Of a stretch of DNA of 64,000 nucleotides, positions 49,237 to 56,578 are shown piece after piece. Both the position numbers and the translations under genes were made by a program. Under the pieces are notes generated by a model, which saw only the letters and a program-made list of their open reading frames with translations, had not been told where the DNA came from and ran no database searches. The DNA is taken from assembly GCA_022844405.1 (NCBI GenBank), contig JALHLV010000002.1, positions 1 to 64,000 of the forward strand. The letters are read 5' to 3'. How positions within the stretch are numbered: position 1 is the stretch's first letter; the number at the start of each line of letters is the position of its first letter. This DNA comes from Sphingomonadales bacterium (GTDB taxonomy: Bacteria; Pseudomonadota; Alphaproteobacteria; SMXS01).

Positions 49237-49595
49237 GAGAGTCTCCCCGACTTGTACATAACGACTGTCATATATGGATACAGGATCGGCGTCGAACCCG
49301 CAAGCCGGCTGGTGGTGTTTCCCGGGGCCTTCGCGGATGGATCGTGCACGGCGCGAAGATGATTTACCGATGGATTTCCGCCGTTGCGGTTCATTGCGGA
49401 ACTGTCATGATAGCATTGGAAGCGAGGTCTAATCGTTTCCAGGGGCGCATTTGCTTCGGAGACCCCCTCTTGCGCAGGTGCGCCCCAATATCCTTCCCCC
49501 CGGTATCGCTCTACCCGATGGCGCGCGGACAAGCAGTCTGGAGCGACTCGGGCGCGGCTGTTAGGCTATCGCCGCCGCACGCCCGCAGGAGCCCC
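49237..49595. other. Non-coding region between Rieske oxygenase and Dph6-like genes
   Basis: No convincing gene appears in these 359 bases. The AT-rich part at 49247-49290 probably carries the Rieske oxygenase promoter. A possible NTF2-like N-terminal fragment begins at the right end (49596). A longer in-frame extension of that fragment to 49344 is read as non-coding. Confidence 0.45.
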
Positions 49596-49658
49596 ATGAA
49601 CGATATCGAGCGACTTCTCGCCATCGAAGCCACCAAGCTGCGCAACGAGTTGTCGTGA
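49596..49658 (+). CDS. 20-aa mini-ORF, SnoaL-like N-terminal fragment or leader peptide
   Basis: MNDIERLLAIEATKLRNELS stops after 20 residues and overlaps the next start by four bases (GTGA). The text IERLLAIEAxK is how many SnoaL-like ring-opening enzymes begin, so it looks like the head of such a gene cut short, now usable as a coupling leader for the ATPase gene. It may also be chance. Confidence 0.35.
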   Translation: MNDIERLLAIEATKLRNELS

Positions 49659-50329
49659 GCGCCGCGCGACCGAAGGCCTGCGTCTCGTGGAGTTCGGGCA
49701 AGGATAGTGCCTTCGCGTTATGGGAGGCCCGGCGGGCTGGTGCGCTCGACATCGTCGCGGTGCTGACGACCGTCAACGAAACCCATGCCCGCGTCGCCAT
49801 GCACGGCGTGCGCGACGCGCTGCTCGACCGCCAGGTCGCCGCGCTGGGCCTGCCGTGCCTGAAGGTGAGCATCCCGAGCCCCTGCCCCAACGAGATCTAC
49901 GAGGCGCGCATGCGCGAAGCGACGGAGAGGCTCAGGCAGGACGGCGTCACCCACATGGTGTTCGGCGACCTGTTCCTCGAGGATATCCGCGCCTGGCGCG
50001 AGGAACGGCTGCGCGAGGCCGACATGACCGGCGTCTATCCGCTGTGGGCGCGCGACACCGCGGCGCTGGCCCGCGACATGATCGATTGCGGCCTCGTCGC
50101 CCACCTGACCTGCATCGATCCGCGCCGGCTCGACCGGTCGTTCGCGGGTCGGCGGTTCGACGCGGCCCTGCTTGGCGATCTTCCGGCGGATGTCGATCCC
50201 TGTGGCGAGAACGGCGAGTTCCACACCGTCGTGACCGCCGGACCCATGTTCTCGGCGCCGATACCGGTCAGCGTCGGCGAGGTGATCGAGCGCGACGGCT
50301 TCGTCTTCGCGGACGTGATCCCCGGCTAG
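49655..50329 (+). CDS. Adenine nucleotide alpha hydrolase-like ATP pyrophosphatase (Dph6/ATPBD4 type)
   Basis: The 224-residue protein has the N-type PP-loop SWSSGKDSAFALWEA, then MHGVRDALLDRQVAALGL, MVFGDLFLEDIRAWREE and the family end GENGEFHTVVTAGPMF. Eukaryotic and archaeal relatives amidate diphthine; bacterial ones have unknown roles, and diphthamide is absent from bacteria. It starts at a GTG overlapping a short reading frame. Its stop interleaves with the convergent LOG gene (CTAG). Confidence 0.87.
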   Translation: MSAARPKACVSWSSGKDSAFALWEARRAGALDIVAVLTTVNETHARVAMHGVRDALLDRQVAALGLPCLKVSIPSPCPNEIYEARMREATERLRQDGVTHMVFGDLFLEDIRAWREERLREADMTGVYPLWARDTAALARDMIDCGLVAHLTCIDPRRLDRSFAGRRFDAALLGDLPADVDPCGENGEFHTVVTAGPMFSAPIPVSVGEVIERDGFVFADVIPG

Positions 50330-51114
50330 CCGATCGGCCGGCGCGGATTCATCACGTCGGCGCGCAGCGTCTCCCACAGCCCTTCGGCGGTATCGGCATA
50401 GCCGAAGCTGTCGAGGTCCTTGGTTTCGATCATGCCGTTGTCGAGCAGCGTCTGAAAGTTCACCACCGCCTGCCAGTACTCCCGGTCGAATAGCAGCACC
50501 GGGATAGGCTGGAACTTGCCGGTCTGGCGCAGGGTCAGAATCTCGAACATCTCGTCTATGGTCCCGAAGCCGCCGGGAAACACCACCAGTGCGCTGGCGC
50601 GCATCGCCAGGTGCATCTTCCGCATGGCGAAATAGTGGAAGCGGAAGGTCAGTTCCGGCGTCGAATAGGCGTTGGGCGCCTGCTCGGCCGGCAAGGTGAT
50701 GTTGAATCCCACCGTCGGCGCCCCGGCTTCGCGCGCGCCGCGGTTGGCCGCTTCCATGATGCCCGGCCCACCGCCCGTAGCGATGACGTTGTCCCGCGCA
50801 TCGCCATATGGCATCAGGGCGCCACCCCGCTGCGAGGCAATGCTGCCGAATTCTCGGGCCTGCTCGTACCAGTGAGGGTGCTTGCCGGGTCCGTCCAGGC
50901 GGATACGGGCGCCGCCGAACACGACGATGGTCGAGCGGATGTGCCACTGGCGCAGCACCTGCTCGGCCTTGGCGTATTCCAGCAGGAACCGCACGCCGCG
51001 CATGGAATCGCCCAGCAGGAAATCCTGGTCCAGCGCGGGCAATTGATAGGAAGGCGAGTTGAGTTGCGCCTCGTTGGAGGCATGCTGTTTTACTTTTGTG
51101 GCCATATCCATCAT
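50326..51114 (-). CDS. LOG family protein (Rossmann-fold nucleotide-binding)
   Basis: The 262-residue protein has IVVFGGARI, VIATGGGPGIMEAANRGARE and LVVFPGGFGTIDEMFEILTL. The last is the PGGFGTxxE motif of cytokinin-activating LOG phosphoribohydrolases; GGGPG(I)MEAxNRGA binds the nucleotide. The N-terminal extra region (about 60 residues) is characteristic of the larger LOG subclass. It probably cleaves ribose 5-phosphate from nucleotides; the substrate is not certain. One of several ATGs at 51105-51114 is the start. Confidence 0.88.
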   Translation of the reverse strand: MMDMATKVKQHASNEAQLNSPSYQLPALDQDFLLGDSMRGVRFLLEYAKAEQVLRQWHIRSTIVVFGGARIRLDGPGKHPHWYEQAREFGSIASQRGGALMPYGDARDNVIATGGGPGIMEAANRGAREAGAPTVGFNITLPAEQAPNAYSTPELTFRFHYFAMRKMHLAMRASALVVFPGGFGTIDEMFEILTLRQTGKFQPIPVLLFDREYWQAVVNFQTLLDNGMIETKDLDSFGYADTAEGLWETLRADVMNPRRPIG

Positions 51115-51161
51115 GTAGTTGACCGATCGCGTTTGGCCAAGGCCGCGCACGGAATGAAGGG

Positions 51162-51770
51162 ATGCTCATGGGAGCCATGGCGGTCTTCCTGCCCGGCGCC
51201 GGCGGTGATCCCGGCTTCTGGCGACCGGTGGGTGACCTGCTGCCGGCCGCGAGCGGGAGTATCTATCTGGGATGGCCGGGTTTGGGCGATCAGCCGCCGT
51301 CCGACGCCGTCAGCGGCTTCAACGATCTCGTCGCCATGGTCCATGATGCCGTGGGTGACGGCCCCGCCGATCTGCTGGCCCAGTCCATGGGCGGCGCCGT
51401 CGCACTCCAAGCCGCGCTCGAGCGGCCGGACCGCATCCGCAGGATCGTGCTCGCCGCCACCTCGGGCGGCCTCGACGTCGCGGCGCTGGGCGGCGCCGAC
51501 TGGCGGCCGGACTATCGCGCCGCGTATCCGAACGCCCGGCTGTCGATCCTCGACACATGGCCCGACCTGAGCGCCCGGTTGCCGTCCATCGCTCAGCGGG
51601 TGCTGCTGCTCTGGGGCGACGCCGATCCGATCAGCCCCCTCTCCGTTGCCGCCTGCCTGGCCCGGCTGCTGCCCGACGCGCGGCTGGTCACGATCCCCGG
51701 CGGAGACCATGACTTTGTCGCGGTGCGTGCCGCCGACGCGGCGGCTGCTATACGCTTGCATTTGTCCTGA
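51162..51770 (+). CDS. Alpha/beta hydrolase
   Basis: The 202-residue protein has AVFLPGAGGDPGFWRPV near the N-terminus, nucleophile elbow LLAQSMGGAVALQAAL (Ser in QSMGG), an Asp in LLWGDADPISPLS and a His in IPGGDHDFVA, giving a complete catalytic triad. It has no lid insertion and is short for the family. Possible ester or lactone hydrolase; the substrate is unknown. It is divergent from the LOG gene. Confidence 0.87.
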   Translation: MLMGAMAVFLPGAGGDPGFWRPVGDLLPAASGSIYLGWPGLGDQPPSDAVSGFNDLVAMVHDAVGDGPADLLAQSMGGAVALQAALERPDRIRRIVLAATSGGLDVAALGGADWRPDYRAAYPNARLSILDTWPDLSARLPSIAQRVLLLWGDADPISPLSVAACLARLLPDARLVTIPGGDHDFVAVRAADAAAAIRLHLS

Positions 51771-51968
51771 ACAAAAAGGCGCACACGAATCAAATACCGT
51801 CAGGAAAGTCCACATTTTGTGTTACGGTTTGATTGCGCCGACTAAAGAGTGTGTGAGGGGTTTGCCTCCCTCGACCTGGCGGCAAATCCCCTTCATTCCG
51901 GGCCGGTGGAACTTTGTGCCGGAGCAATGGCTCCGGCTCGGGAGAGACTTCGGAAGACGGAGGGGAGA

Positions 51969-52334
51969 ATGAACGCCATCATTGCCATTGTCGGCACCGG
52001 ACTTCTCGGTTTGGTCTGGATCAGGGTCTATGACTATGCAAGCGGCTTCAGCGATATTTTCCTGCTGAGCTCGTTCGCGGCGGCGACGCTGCATTTCCCG
52101 ACCTACGAGTCGGATTCGGCATCGTCCGTGGGCAAGTGGTTCAGGGCCCGGGCGCACGAGTTGAAGCAGTGCGCCTGCATCGTGCTGGGGACCGTCGCGC
52201 TGGGACTGCTGACCATCGCGCCGGACGGCGGCATCCAGGACATCACCTGGTCGGCGATCGAGCAGATTTCCGTTACCTCGATCGGCGCCGTGGTGCTGGT
52301 CCACACCATCGGCCGGCTCCTCTGGCGGGTCTGA
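51969..52334 (+). CDS. Small membrane protein, 121 aa, unknown
   Basis: The 121-residue product has helices at about 1-18 (NAIIAIVGTGLLGLVWIRV), a weak one at 28-44, one at 72-90 and one near the end (ISVTSIGAVVLVHTIGRLLW). The central loop is acidic and polar (TYESDSASSVGKWFRARAHE). It is preceded by a AGGGGAG sequence. No family is recognised. It is probably translated independently of the hydrolase, from which it is separated by 198 bases. Confidence 0.55.
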   Translation: MNAIIAIVGTGLLGLVWIRVYDYASGFSDIFLLSSFAAATLHFPTYESDSASSVGKWFRARAHELKQCACIVLGTVALGLLTIAPDGGIQDITWSAIEQISVTSIGAVVLVHTIGRLLWRV

Positions 52335-52443
52335 TCCTCCGCATAGCCTGGTGACCCCGCCGCCACCGGGCGGCGGCGGCACCTTTGACTCGCGCCCCGC
52401 CGCGCACCATGATCGCGCGTCGTGCTCAGCGGGGAGGCTATCG

Positions 52444-53076
52444 ATGATCACCGTCCATCACCTGAACAATTCCAAGTCCCAGCGCATCGTCTGGCTGCTG
52501 GAGGAGTTGGGCCTCGACTACCGCCTCGAGTTCTACACGCGCGAGCCGACCCTCGCCGCGCCGCCCGGAATGCGCACTGTCCATCCCCTCGGCAAGGCGC
52601 CGATCGTCGAGATCGACGGGCGGGTGATGGCGGAATCCGGCGCGATCGTCGAATACATCGTGCAGCGCCACGGCAAGGGCAGGCTGATGCCCGACCCGGC
52701 GTCCGACGATTATGCGACATACCTGGAGGTGCTGCACTACGCGGAAGGCTCCGCCAACACCATCCTGCTGATCAACATGATCGTCACCATGTTCGGCATC
52801 GACAGCCCCGTGGTGAAGGGCTTCCGCGACAGTCAGCTCAAGCTGCACCTGGACTATATCGACGGCCTGCTGGGCAGCGGGCAATATTTCGTCGGCGGCC
52901 AGTTCACCGCCGCCGATCTGCACATCACCTTCAACCTGCAGATGGCGCAGGCATCGAACCTGATCGAGGACCGGCCGAGGATACTCGGCTTCCTCGACCG
53001 GATGACCGCGCGTCCGGCGTATCTGCGCGCGATCGATAAGGGCGGTCCGTTCGATCTGCGCTCCAACCGGCGCTGA
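52444..53076 (+). CDS. Glutathione S-transferase family protein
   Basis: The 210-residue protein starts MITVHHLNNSKSQRIVWLLE, with the Ser of the beta-class-like active site (NNSKSQR). VHPLGKAPIVEIDGRVMAES is the thioredoxin-fold glutathione site (cis-Pro in KAPIV and ES). The all-helical domain contains QYFVGGQFTAADLHITFNLQ (N-capping box). A GGGGAGG-type site precedes the ATG at 52444. Its substrate is unknown. Confidence 0.9.
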   Translation: MITVHHLNNSKSQRIVWLLEELGLDYRLEFYTREPTLAAPPGMRTVHPLGKAPIVEIDGRVMAESGAIVEYIVQRHGKGRLMPDPASDDYATYLEVLHYAEGSANTILLINMIVTMFGIDSPVVKGFRDSQLKLHLDYIDGLLGSGQYFVGGQFTAADLHITFNLQMAQASNLIEDRPRILGFLDRMTARPAYLRAIDKGGPFDLRSNRR

Positions 53077-53097
53077 AACGGAGAAGCCGCGCTCGGG

Positions 53098-53520
53098 TTA
53101 CTGTATCCTGGTAGCCGACGGCCTGGCGGCCGCGGCCGTTTTCACGGTGGCGATCCTGGCGGCGAGTGCCGGATCGGCCTTCATGGCCAGGAATATCTCG
53201 TTGTACTCCTGGGTGGTCAGGCCTTCCGACTTCACCGCGGCGGCCAGGTCGATGTTCTTCAGCTGGACGACCTGCCGCTTCGCGGTCTGATCAGCGGCGC
53301 CGATGCGTCCCTCATACTGCCTGTTGAGCACGGCGACCTTCTTGCGCGCGGCAGCGAAGGAGGCCAGCTTGGCGTCGGTGAATTTCGCGGTCTCGGTATG
53401 CGCCGCCGCCGATGCGTCGGCCTTGGCCGCGGGCTTGTCCGCGGTCGCCGCGAGAGACGGGGCGGCGACGGCGATGCCCAGCGCGAATAGCGATGCACCA
53501 ATCACGTTACGATAAGACAT
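53098..53520 (-). CDS. DUF4168 domain secreted protein
   Basis: The 140-residue product has a signal peptide (VIGASLFALGIAVAAPSLAA), an Ala/Lys-rich linker and the DUF4168 core: KFTDAKLASFAAARKKVAVL and SEGLTTQEYNEIFLAMKADP. The domain is a helical bundle of unknown function, found in periplasmic proteins. A GGAAAG precedes the ATG. It converges on the GST gene. Confidence 0.85.
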   Translation of the reverse strand: MSYRNVIGASLFALGIAVAAPSLAATADKPAAKADASAAAHTETAKFTDAKLASFAAARKKVAVLNRQYEGRIGAADQTAKRQVVQLKNIDLAAAVKSEGLTTQEYNEIFLAMKADPALAARIATVKTAAAARPSATRIQ

Positions 53521-53859
53521 GGACTTTCCTTTTCGGTTGATAGTGGTCAGAGGTCATTAGATGATGAACAGGATATTCTTCCTGAAACACAATGCTCCCC
53601 AAAAACCTCCGCCTGAGATCACGTCGTATCTACCCCGTAAGGTAAGATGTACCGTTACTCAGAGACCATACTTCGTCGTTTTTATTTCGACTCCGAGGAA
53701 TACTACTTCCAGGATTGTGAACACCCGATGAACCCTTGGAAGCCGGGTCACCGTCCAGAAGGATCGGTTTATCGTTTCGCTCCACCGGAAACCGCTTTAG
53801 GCTTCGCGGCGGGAGCCTATGCCGGGCGCTGCACCGGCGAACCGTATTGATGGAGACGC
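53521..53859. other. Non-coding region between DUF4168 and flavin monooxygenase-like genes
   Basis: These 339 bases are less GC-rich than the flanks. A possible 67-codon frame exists at 53647-53850, but it has poor third-position bias and no family match. The left part probably holds the DUF4168 promoter. GATGGAGACGC before 53860 provides a weak ribosome site for the next gene. Confidence 0.45.
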
Positions 53860-55134
53860 ATGATGGAAGGAACCACCGAAGCCGTCCGGACTCCGGGCGC
53901 CGCCCCCAAGGGCAATGGCGCCCGGCCGCTGATCGGCACGCCGCTGGAGCGCGTCGCCCGGCTGAAGGACGTGATCGCCAAGGGCGGCGACGAGGCGCAG
54001 AAGCTGCGCCGCCTGCCCAACGAGACGGTGGACGCGCTGGTCGACGAAGGCATCTTCCGCTTCGCCATTCCCACCGAGCTGGGCGGCGAGAACGCCAGTG
54101 CCTGCGAGACCGTGGAAATCCTCGAAGCAATCTCGGCCATCGACGCCTCGGTCGGCTGGAACGTCATGCTCGGCTCCGAGATCAACGCCATGGCGGCGGG
54201 CGGCATGGAGCCGGCGCTCGCCAGGGAGATCTATCTCGACAATCCCCGCGTCATCATGTGCGGCGGCGGCGGCCCCGGCTCGCTGCCCTCGCGCGCCGAA
54301 CGGCAATCCGACGGCAGCTACAAGGTCTGGGGCGAAGCCACCTTCATCTCCGGCGTGCACAACGCCGAGTGGTGCTTCATGGCCGCGCCCGTCGTGCCGG
54401 CGGGCCAGGGCTTCACCGGCAGCCCGCTGGATGCGCGCATGTGGTTCATGCACAAGTCCCAGTACGAGATCATCGACGTGTGGGACATGGCCGGCCTGCG
54501 CGGCTCGGGCTCCAACACGGTGCGCGCCGACGGCGCCGTGGTGCCGGAGAAATTCGCCGAGGTGCAACTCGTCACCGTGCCGCCGTTCTACGACAACCCG
54601 GTGTTCCGCATCCCGATCCCGCTGCGCCTGTCCTACAACAAGGTCGCCGTGGCGCTGGGCGTGGCGCGCGGCGCGCTCGATGCGTTCGTCGACTTGGCCA
54701 ACAACAAGATCCCGTTCCTGTCGGGCTCGAAGCTGACCGAGCGGCCCGTCGCCCAACAGCGCATGGGCGAGGCGGAAGGCAAGTTCCGCGCCGCCCGCGC
54801 CTATGTGCTCGACGCCATGAACGAGGTCGAGGAGGAGCTGCGCAAGGGCGCCGATGCCCCCGGCGCCTGGACCACCCAGAACGCCCGTCTCGCCTGCACC
54901 CATGGCGCGCAGGCGTGCATGGAGGTGGTCGATCTGCTGCACAATACGGCGGGCACCAGCGGCATGCAGATGAAGAGCCCGCTGGAGCGCAAGCTGCGCG
55001 ACGCCCATGGCTGCGCCACCCACCGTTGGGTCGCCCATCCGCTGTTCACCGACCTGGGCAAGATCCTGCTGGGCCACGAAGCTGGCCCCGAGTTCGCCGG
55101 CACCGGCGGCCCCGGCCTCGGCGCCAAGAAGTAG
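53860..55134 (+). CDS. Acyl-CoA dehydrogenase-fold flavin monooxygenase-like protein
   Basis: The 424-residue protein has an acyl-CoA dehydrogenase-type fold: ETVDALVDEGIFRFAIPTEL and GGENASACETVEILEAIS at the start, ISAIDASVGWNVMLGSEINA, then the beta domain (KVWGEATFISGVHNAEWCFM) and WDMAGLRGSGSNTVRADGA. The C-terminal helices contain LLHNTAGTSGMQMKSPLERK. The pattern matches HpaH/HsaA-type group D hydroxylases rather than true dehydrogenases; the usual catalytic Glu is not evident. Such enzymes use a reduced flavin from a separate reductase. No reductase gene is adjacent. Confidence 0.87.
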   Translation: MMEGTTEAVRTPGAAPKGNGARPLIGTPLERVARLKDVIAKGGDEAQKLRRLPNETVDALVDEGIFRFAIPTELGGENASACETVEILEAISAIDASVGWNVMLGSEINAMAAGGMEPALAREIYLDNPRVIMCGGGGPGSLPSRAERQSDGSYKVWGEATFISGVHNAEWCFMAAPVVPAGQGFTGSPLDARMWFMHKSQYEIIDVWDMAGLRGSGSNTVRADGAVVPEKFAEVQLVTVPPFYDNPVFRIPIPLRLSYNKVAVALGVARGALDAFVDLANNKIPFLSGSKLTERPVAQQRMGEAEGKFRAARAYVLDAMNEVEEELRKGADAPGAWTTQNARLACTHGAQACMEVVDLLHNTAGTSGMQMKSPLERKLRDAHGCATHRWVAHPLFTDLGKILLGHEAGPEFAGTGGPGLGAKK

Positions 55135-55142
55135 CGGCGCGT

Positions 55143-56333
55143 TCAGGAAGGCGGCGTAGCGCCAAGCTGCGCCGCCACTGCCTCCAGCTTCAGCACCGAT
55201 TGCGACCCGTCCCGCCGCCGCAGGGTGACGGACCCGTCCGCCGCCTCGCGGTCGCCGACGATGGCCATCACCGGAATCCCCGCCTCATGGGCGCCAACGA
55301 TGCGCCGCGACAGGGTCTCGTTGCCGTCCTGCATCACCACGCGGATGCCGGCCCGGTCGAGCATCTCCCAGACCTGCCGGGCGTAGTCGCCGTGCCGGTC
55401 CGACACCGGCGCCACCGCCACCTGTTCCGGCGCGAGCCAGAACGGCAGCGCGCCGCCATGCTGCTCCAGCAGCACGCCGACGAAGCGGCCCATGGAGCCG
55501 AACACCGCATGATGAATCATCACCGGCACGGCGCGCGAGCCGTCGGGCGCGATGTAGGATGCGCCGAGCCTCTCGGGCAGGATGCAGTCGATCTGCACGG
55601 TGCCGCATTGCCACGACCGGCCCAGCCGGTCGCGCAGGATGAATTCCAGCTTGGGGCCGTAGAACGCCCCCTCGCCCGGCTTGATGGCGAACGATACGCC
55701 GCGCGCCTGTGCCGCCTCGGCCAGGCGCGCCTCGGCCCAGTCCCACTGTTCTTCCGAGCCGGCGCGTTCGTCCGGGCGGGTCGCCAGCGCCACCTCGTAG
55801 TCGGGGAAACCGAGCTCACCGTAGACCTCGTCGAGCAGGTCGATGAAACGGCCCACCTCCTCCACCGCCTGATCCTCGCGGCAGAACACATGGGCGTCGT
55901 CCTGCTCGAAGCCGCGGGTGCGCATCAGCCCGTGCATGGAGCCCGAGGGCTCGTTGCGGTGGCACTGGCCAAATTCGGCATAGCGGATCGGCAGCTCGCG
56001 CCATGAGCGCAGGCCCCTGTTGAAGATCTGCACGTGGCACGGGCACGACATGGGTTTGAGCGCCATCTCGCGACCGCCTTCGTCCTCGATGAGGAACATG
56101 TTGTCGCGGAATTTCTCCCAATGGCCGCTGCGCTCCCACAGCACGCGCGGCAGCACCATCGGGGTGCGGACCTCGGCATAGCCAAGGCGTCGCATGCGCC
56201 GCCGGATGTAATCCTCCAGCACCCGGTAGACCGCGTAGCCGCGCGGGTGCCAGAACACCATGCCGGGCGCGTCGTCCTGCAGGTGGTAGAGTTCGAGCCT
56301 GCTGCCCAGGCTCCGGTGATCGAGATCGTCCAT
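55143..56333 (-). CDS. Threonyl-tRNA synthetase catalytic and anticodon domains only (short form)
   Basis: The 396-residue protein has the class II core: motif 1 region PRGYAVYRVLEDYIRRRM, motif 2 ELPIRYAEFGQCHRNEPSG with GLMRTRGFEQDDAHVF, and motif 3 FGSMGRFVGVLLEQHGG. Zinc ligands Cys97 (MSCPCH), His148 (DDAHVF) and a His in MIHHAVFG are kept. The N-terminal TGS and editing domains of normal ThrRS (about 640 residues) are missing. It should charge tRNA-Thr without its own proofreading. It may be a paralogue used in stress or inhibitor resistance. The ATG at 56333 has an AAGGAG site. A Thr attenuator precedes it. Confidence 0.93.
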   Translation of the reverse strand: MDDLDHRSLGSRLELYHLQDDAPGMVFWHPRGYAVYRVLEDYIRRRMRRLGYAEVRTPMVLPRVLWERSGHWEKFRDNMFLIEDEGGREMALKPMSCPCHVQIFNRGLRSWRELPIRYAEFGQCHRNEPSGSMHGLMRTRGFEQDDAHVFCREDQAVEEVGRFIDLLDEVYGELGFPDYEVALATRPDERAGSEEQWDWAEARLAEAAQARGVSFAIKPGEGAFYGPKLEFILRDRLGRSWQCGTVQIDCILPERLGASYIAPDGSRAVPVMIHHAVFGSMGRFVGVLLEQHGGALPFWLAPEQVAVAPVSDRHGDYARQVWEMLDRAGIRVVMQDGNETLSRRIVGAHEAGIPVMAIVGDREAADGSVTLRRRDGSQSVLKLEAVAAQLGATPPS

Positions 56334-56387
56334 GTGCTGTACTCCTTGGGTTGAGGGGCACGGCGGGGCGTTCTGCTGCACAATAGA

Positions 56388-56417
56388 AAAGGCCCCGTCG
56401 TCGCCGGCGGGGCCTTT
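56388..56417 (-). terminator. Attenuator terminator before the short ThrRS gene
   Basis: On the minus strand, AAAGGCCCCG (from 56417) pairs with CGGGGCCUUU (to 56388), extended through an inner CCGG/UCGG-type stem to about 13 bp with a GCGA loop, and is followed by UUUUCUAUU. It lies 22 bases after the leader peptide stop and 54 bases before the ThrRS ATG. Its 5' arm contains CCGCCGG (56404-56410), complementary to CCGGCGG in the leader. Confidence 0.9.
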
Positions 56418-56438
56418 GCTGGTGAATGCGGTGGTTGT

Positions 56439-56516
56439 TTACCGCGCGCGACCACAAGACCAACCGCCGGAGGCGGTGGTCGTCGTCGTGCTCTGGTTGT
56501 GGCGCATCGCGTTCAT
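56439..56516 (-). CDS. Threonine-rich leader peptide of the ThrRS attenuator
   Basis: The 25-residue peptide is MNAMRHNQSTTTTTASGGW followed by SCGRAR. Five consecutive Thr codons (acg acg acg acc acc; 56475-56489) would stall ribosomes when Thr-tRNA is low. Segment 1 (ACCACCGCC, covering the last Thr codons) pairs with segment 2 (GGCGGUUGGU); segment 2 (CCGGCGG, 56464-56470) can instead pair with the terminator arm CCGCCGG (56404-56410). Stalling would mask segment 1 and let the antiterminator form. The peptide has no other obvious role. Confidence 0.85.
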   Translation of the reverse strand: MNAMRHNQSTTTTTASGGWSCGRAR

Positions 56517-56522
56517 GCCGGC

Positions 56523-56551
56523 TTTATGCGTCCGTATCGCCGCGCGGTCAA
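56523..56551 (-). promoter_or_regulatory. Sigma-70-type promoter for the leader peptide and ThrRS gene
   Basis: On the minus strand, TTGACC (56546-56551) and CATAAA (56523-56528) are separated by exactly 17 bases. Only six bases lie between the -10 box and the leader ATG, so the transcript would begin at or next to the ATG and be leaderless. It lies just past the stop of the VOC gene. Confidence 0.65.
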
Positions 56552-56578
56552 GCCGCGATCGGCGCCGCCCGTCGGCGG

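Noticed and set aside
53647-53850. 67-codon plus-strand frame before the flavin monooxygenase-like gene
   Set aside because: Third positions are not GC-biased as in neighbouring genes, there is no ribosome site, and no known family is visible. Aromatic-rich composition alone is not enough.
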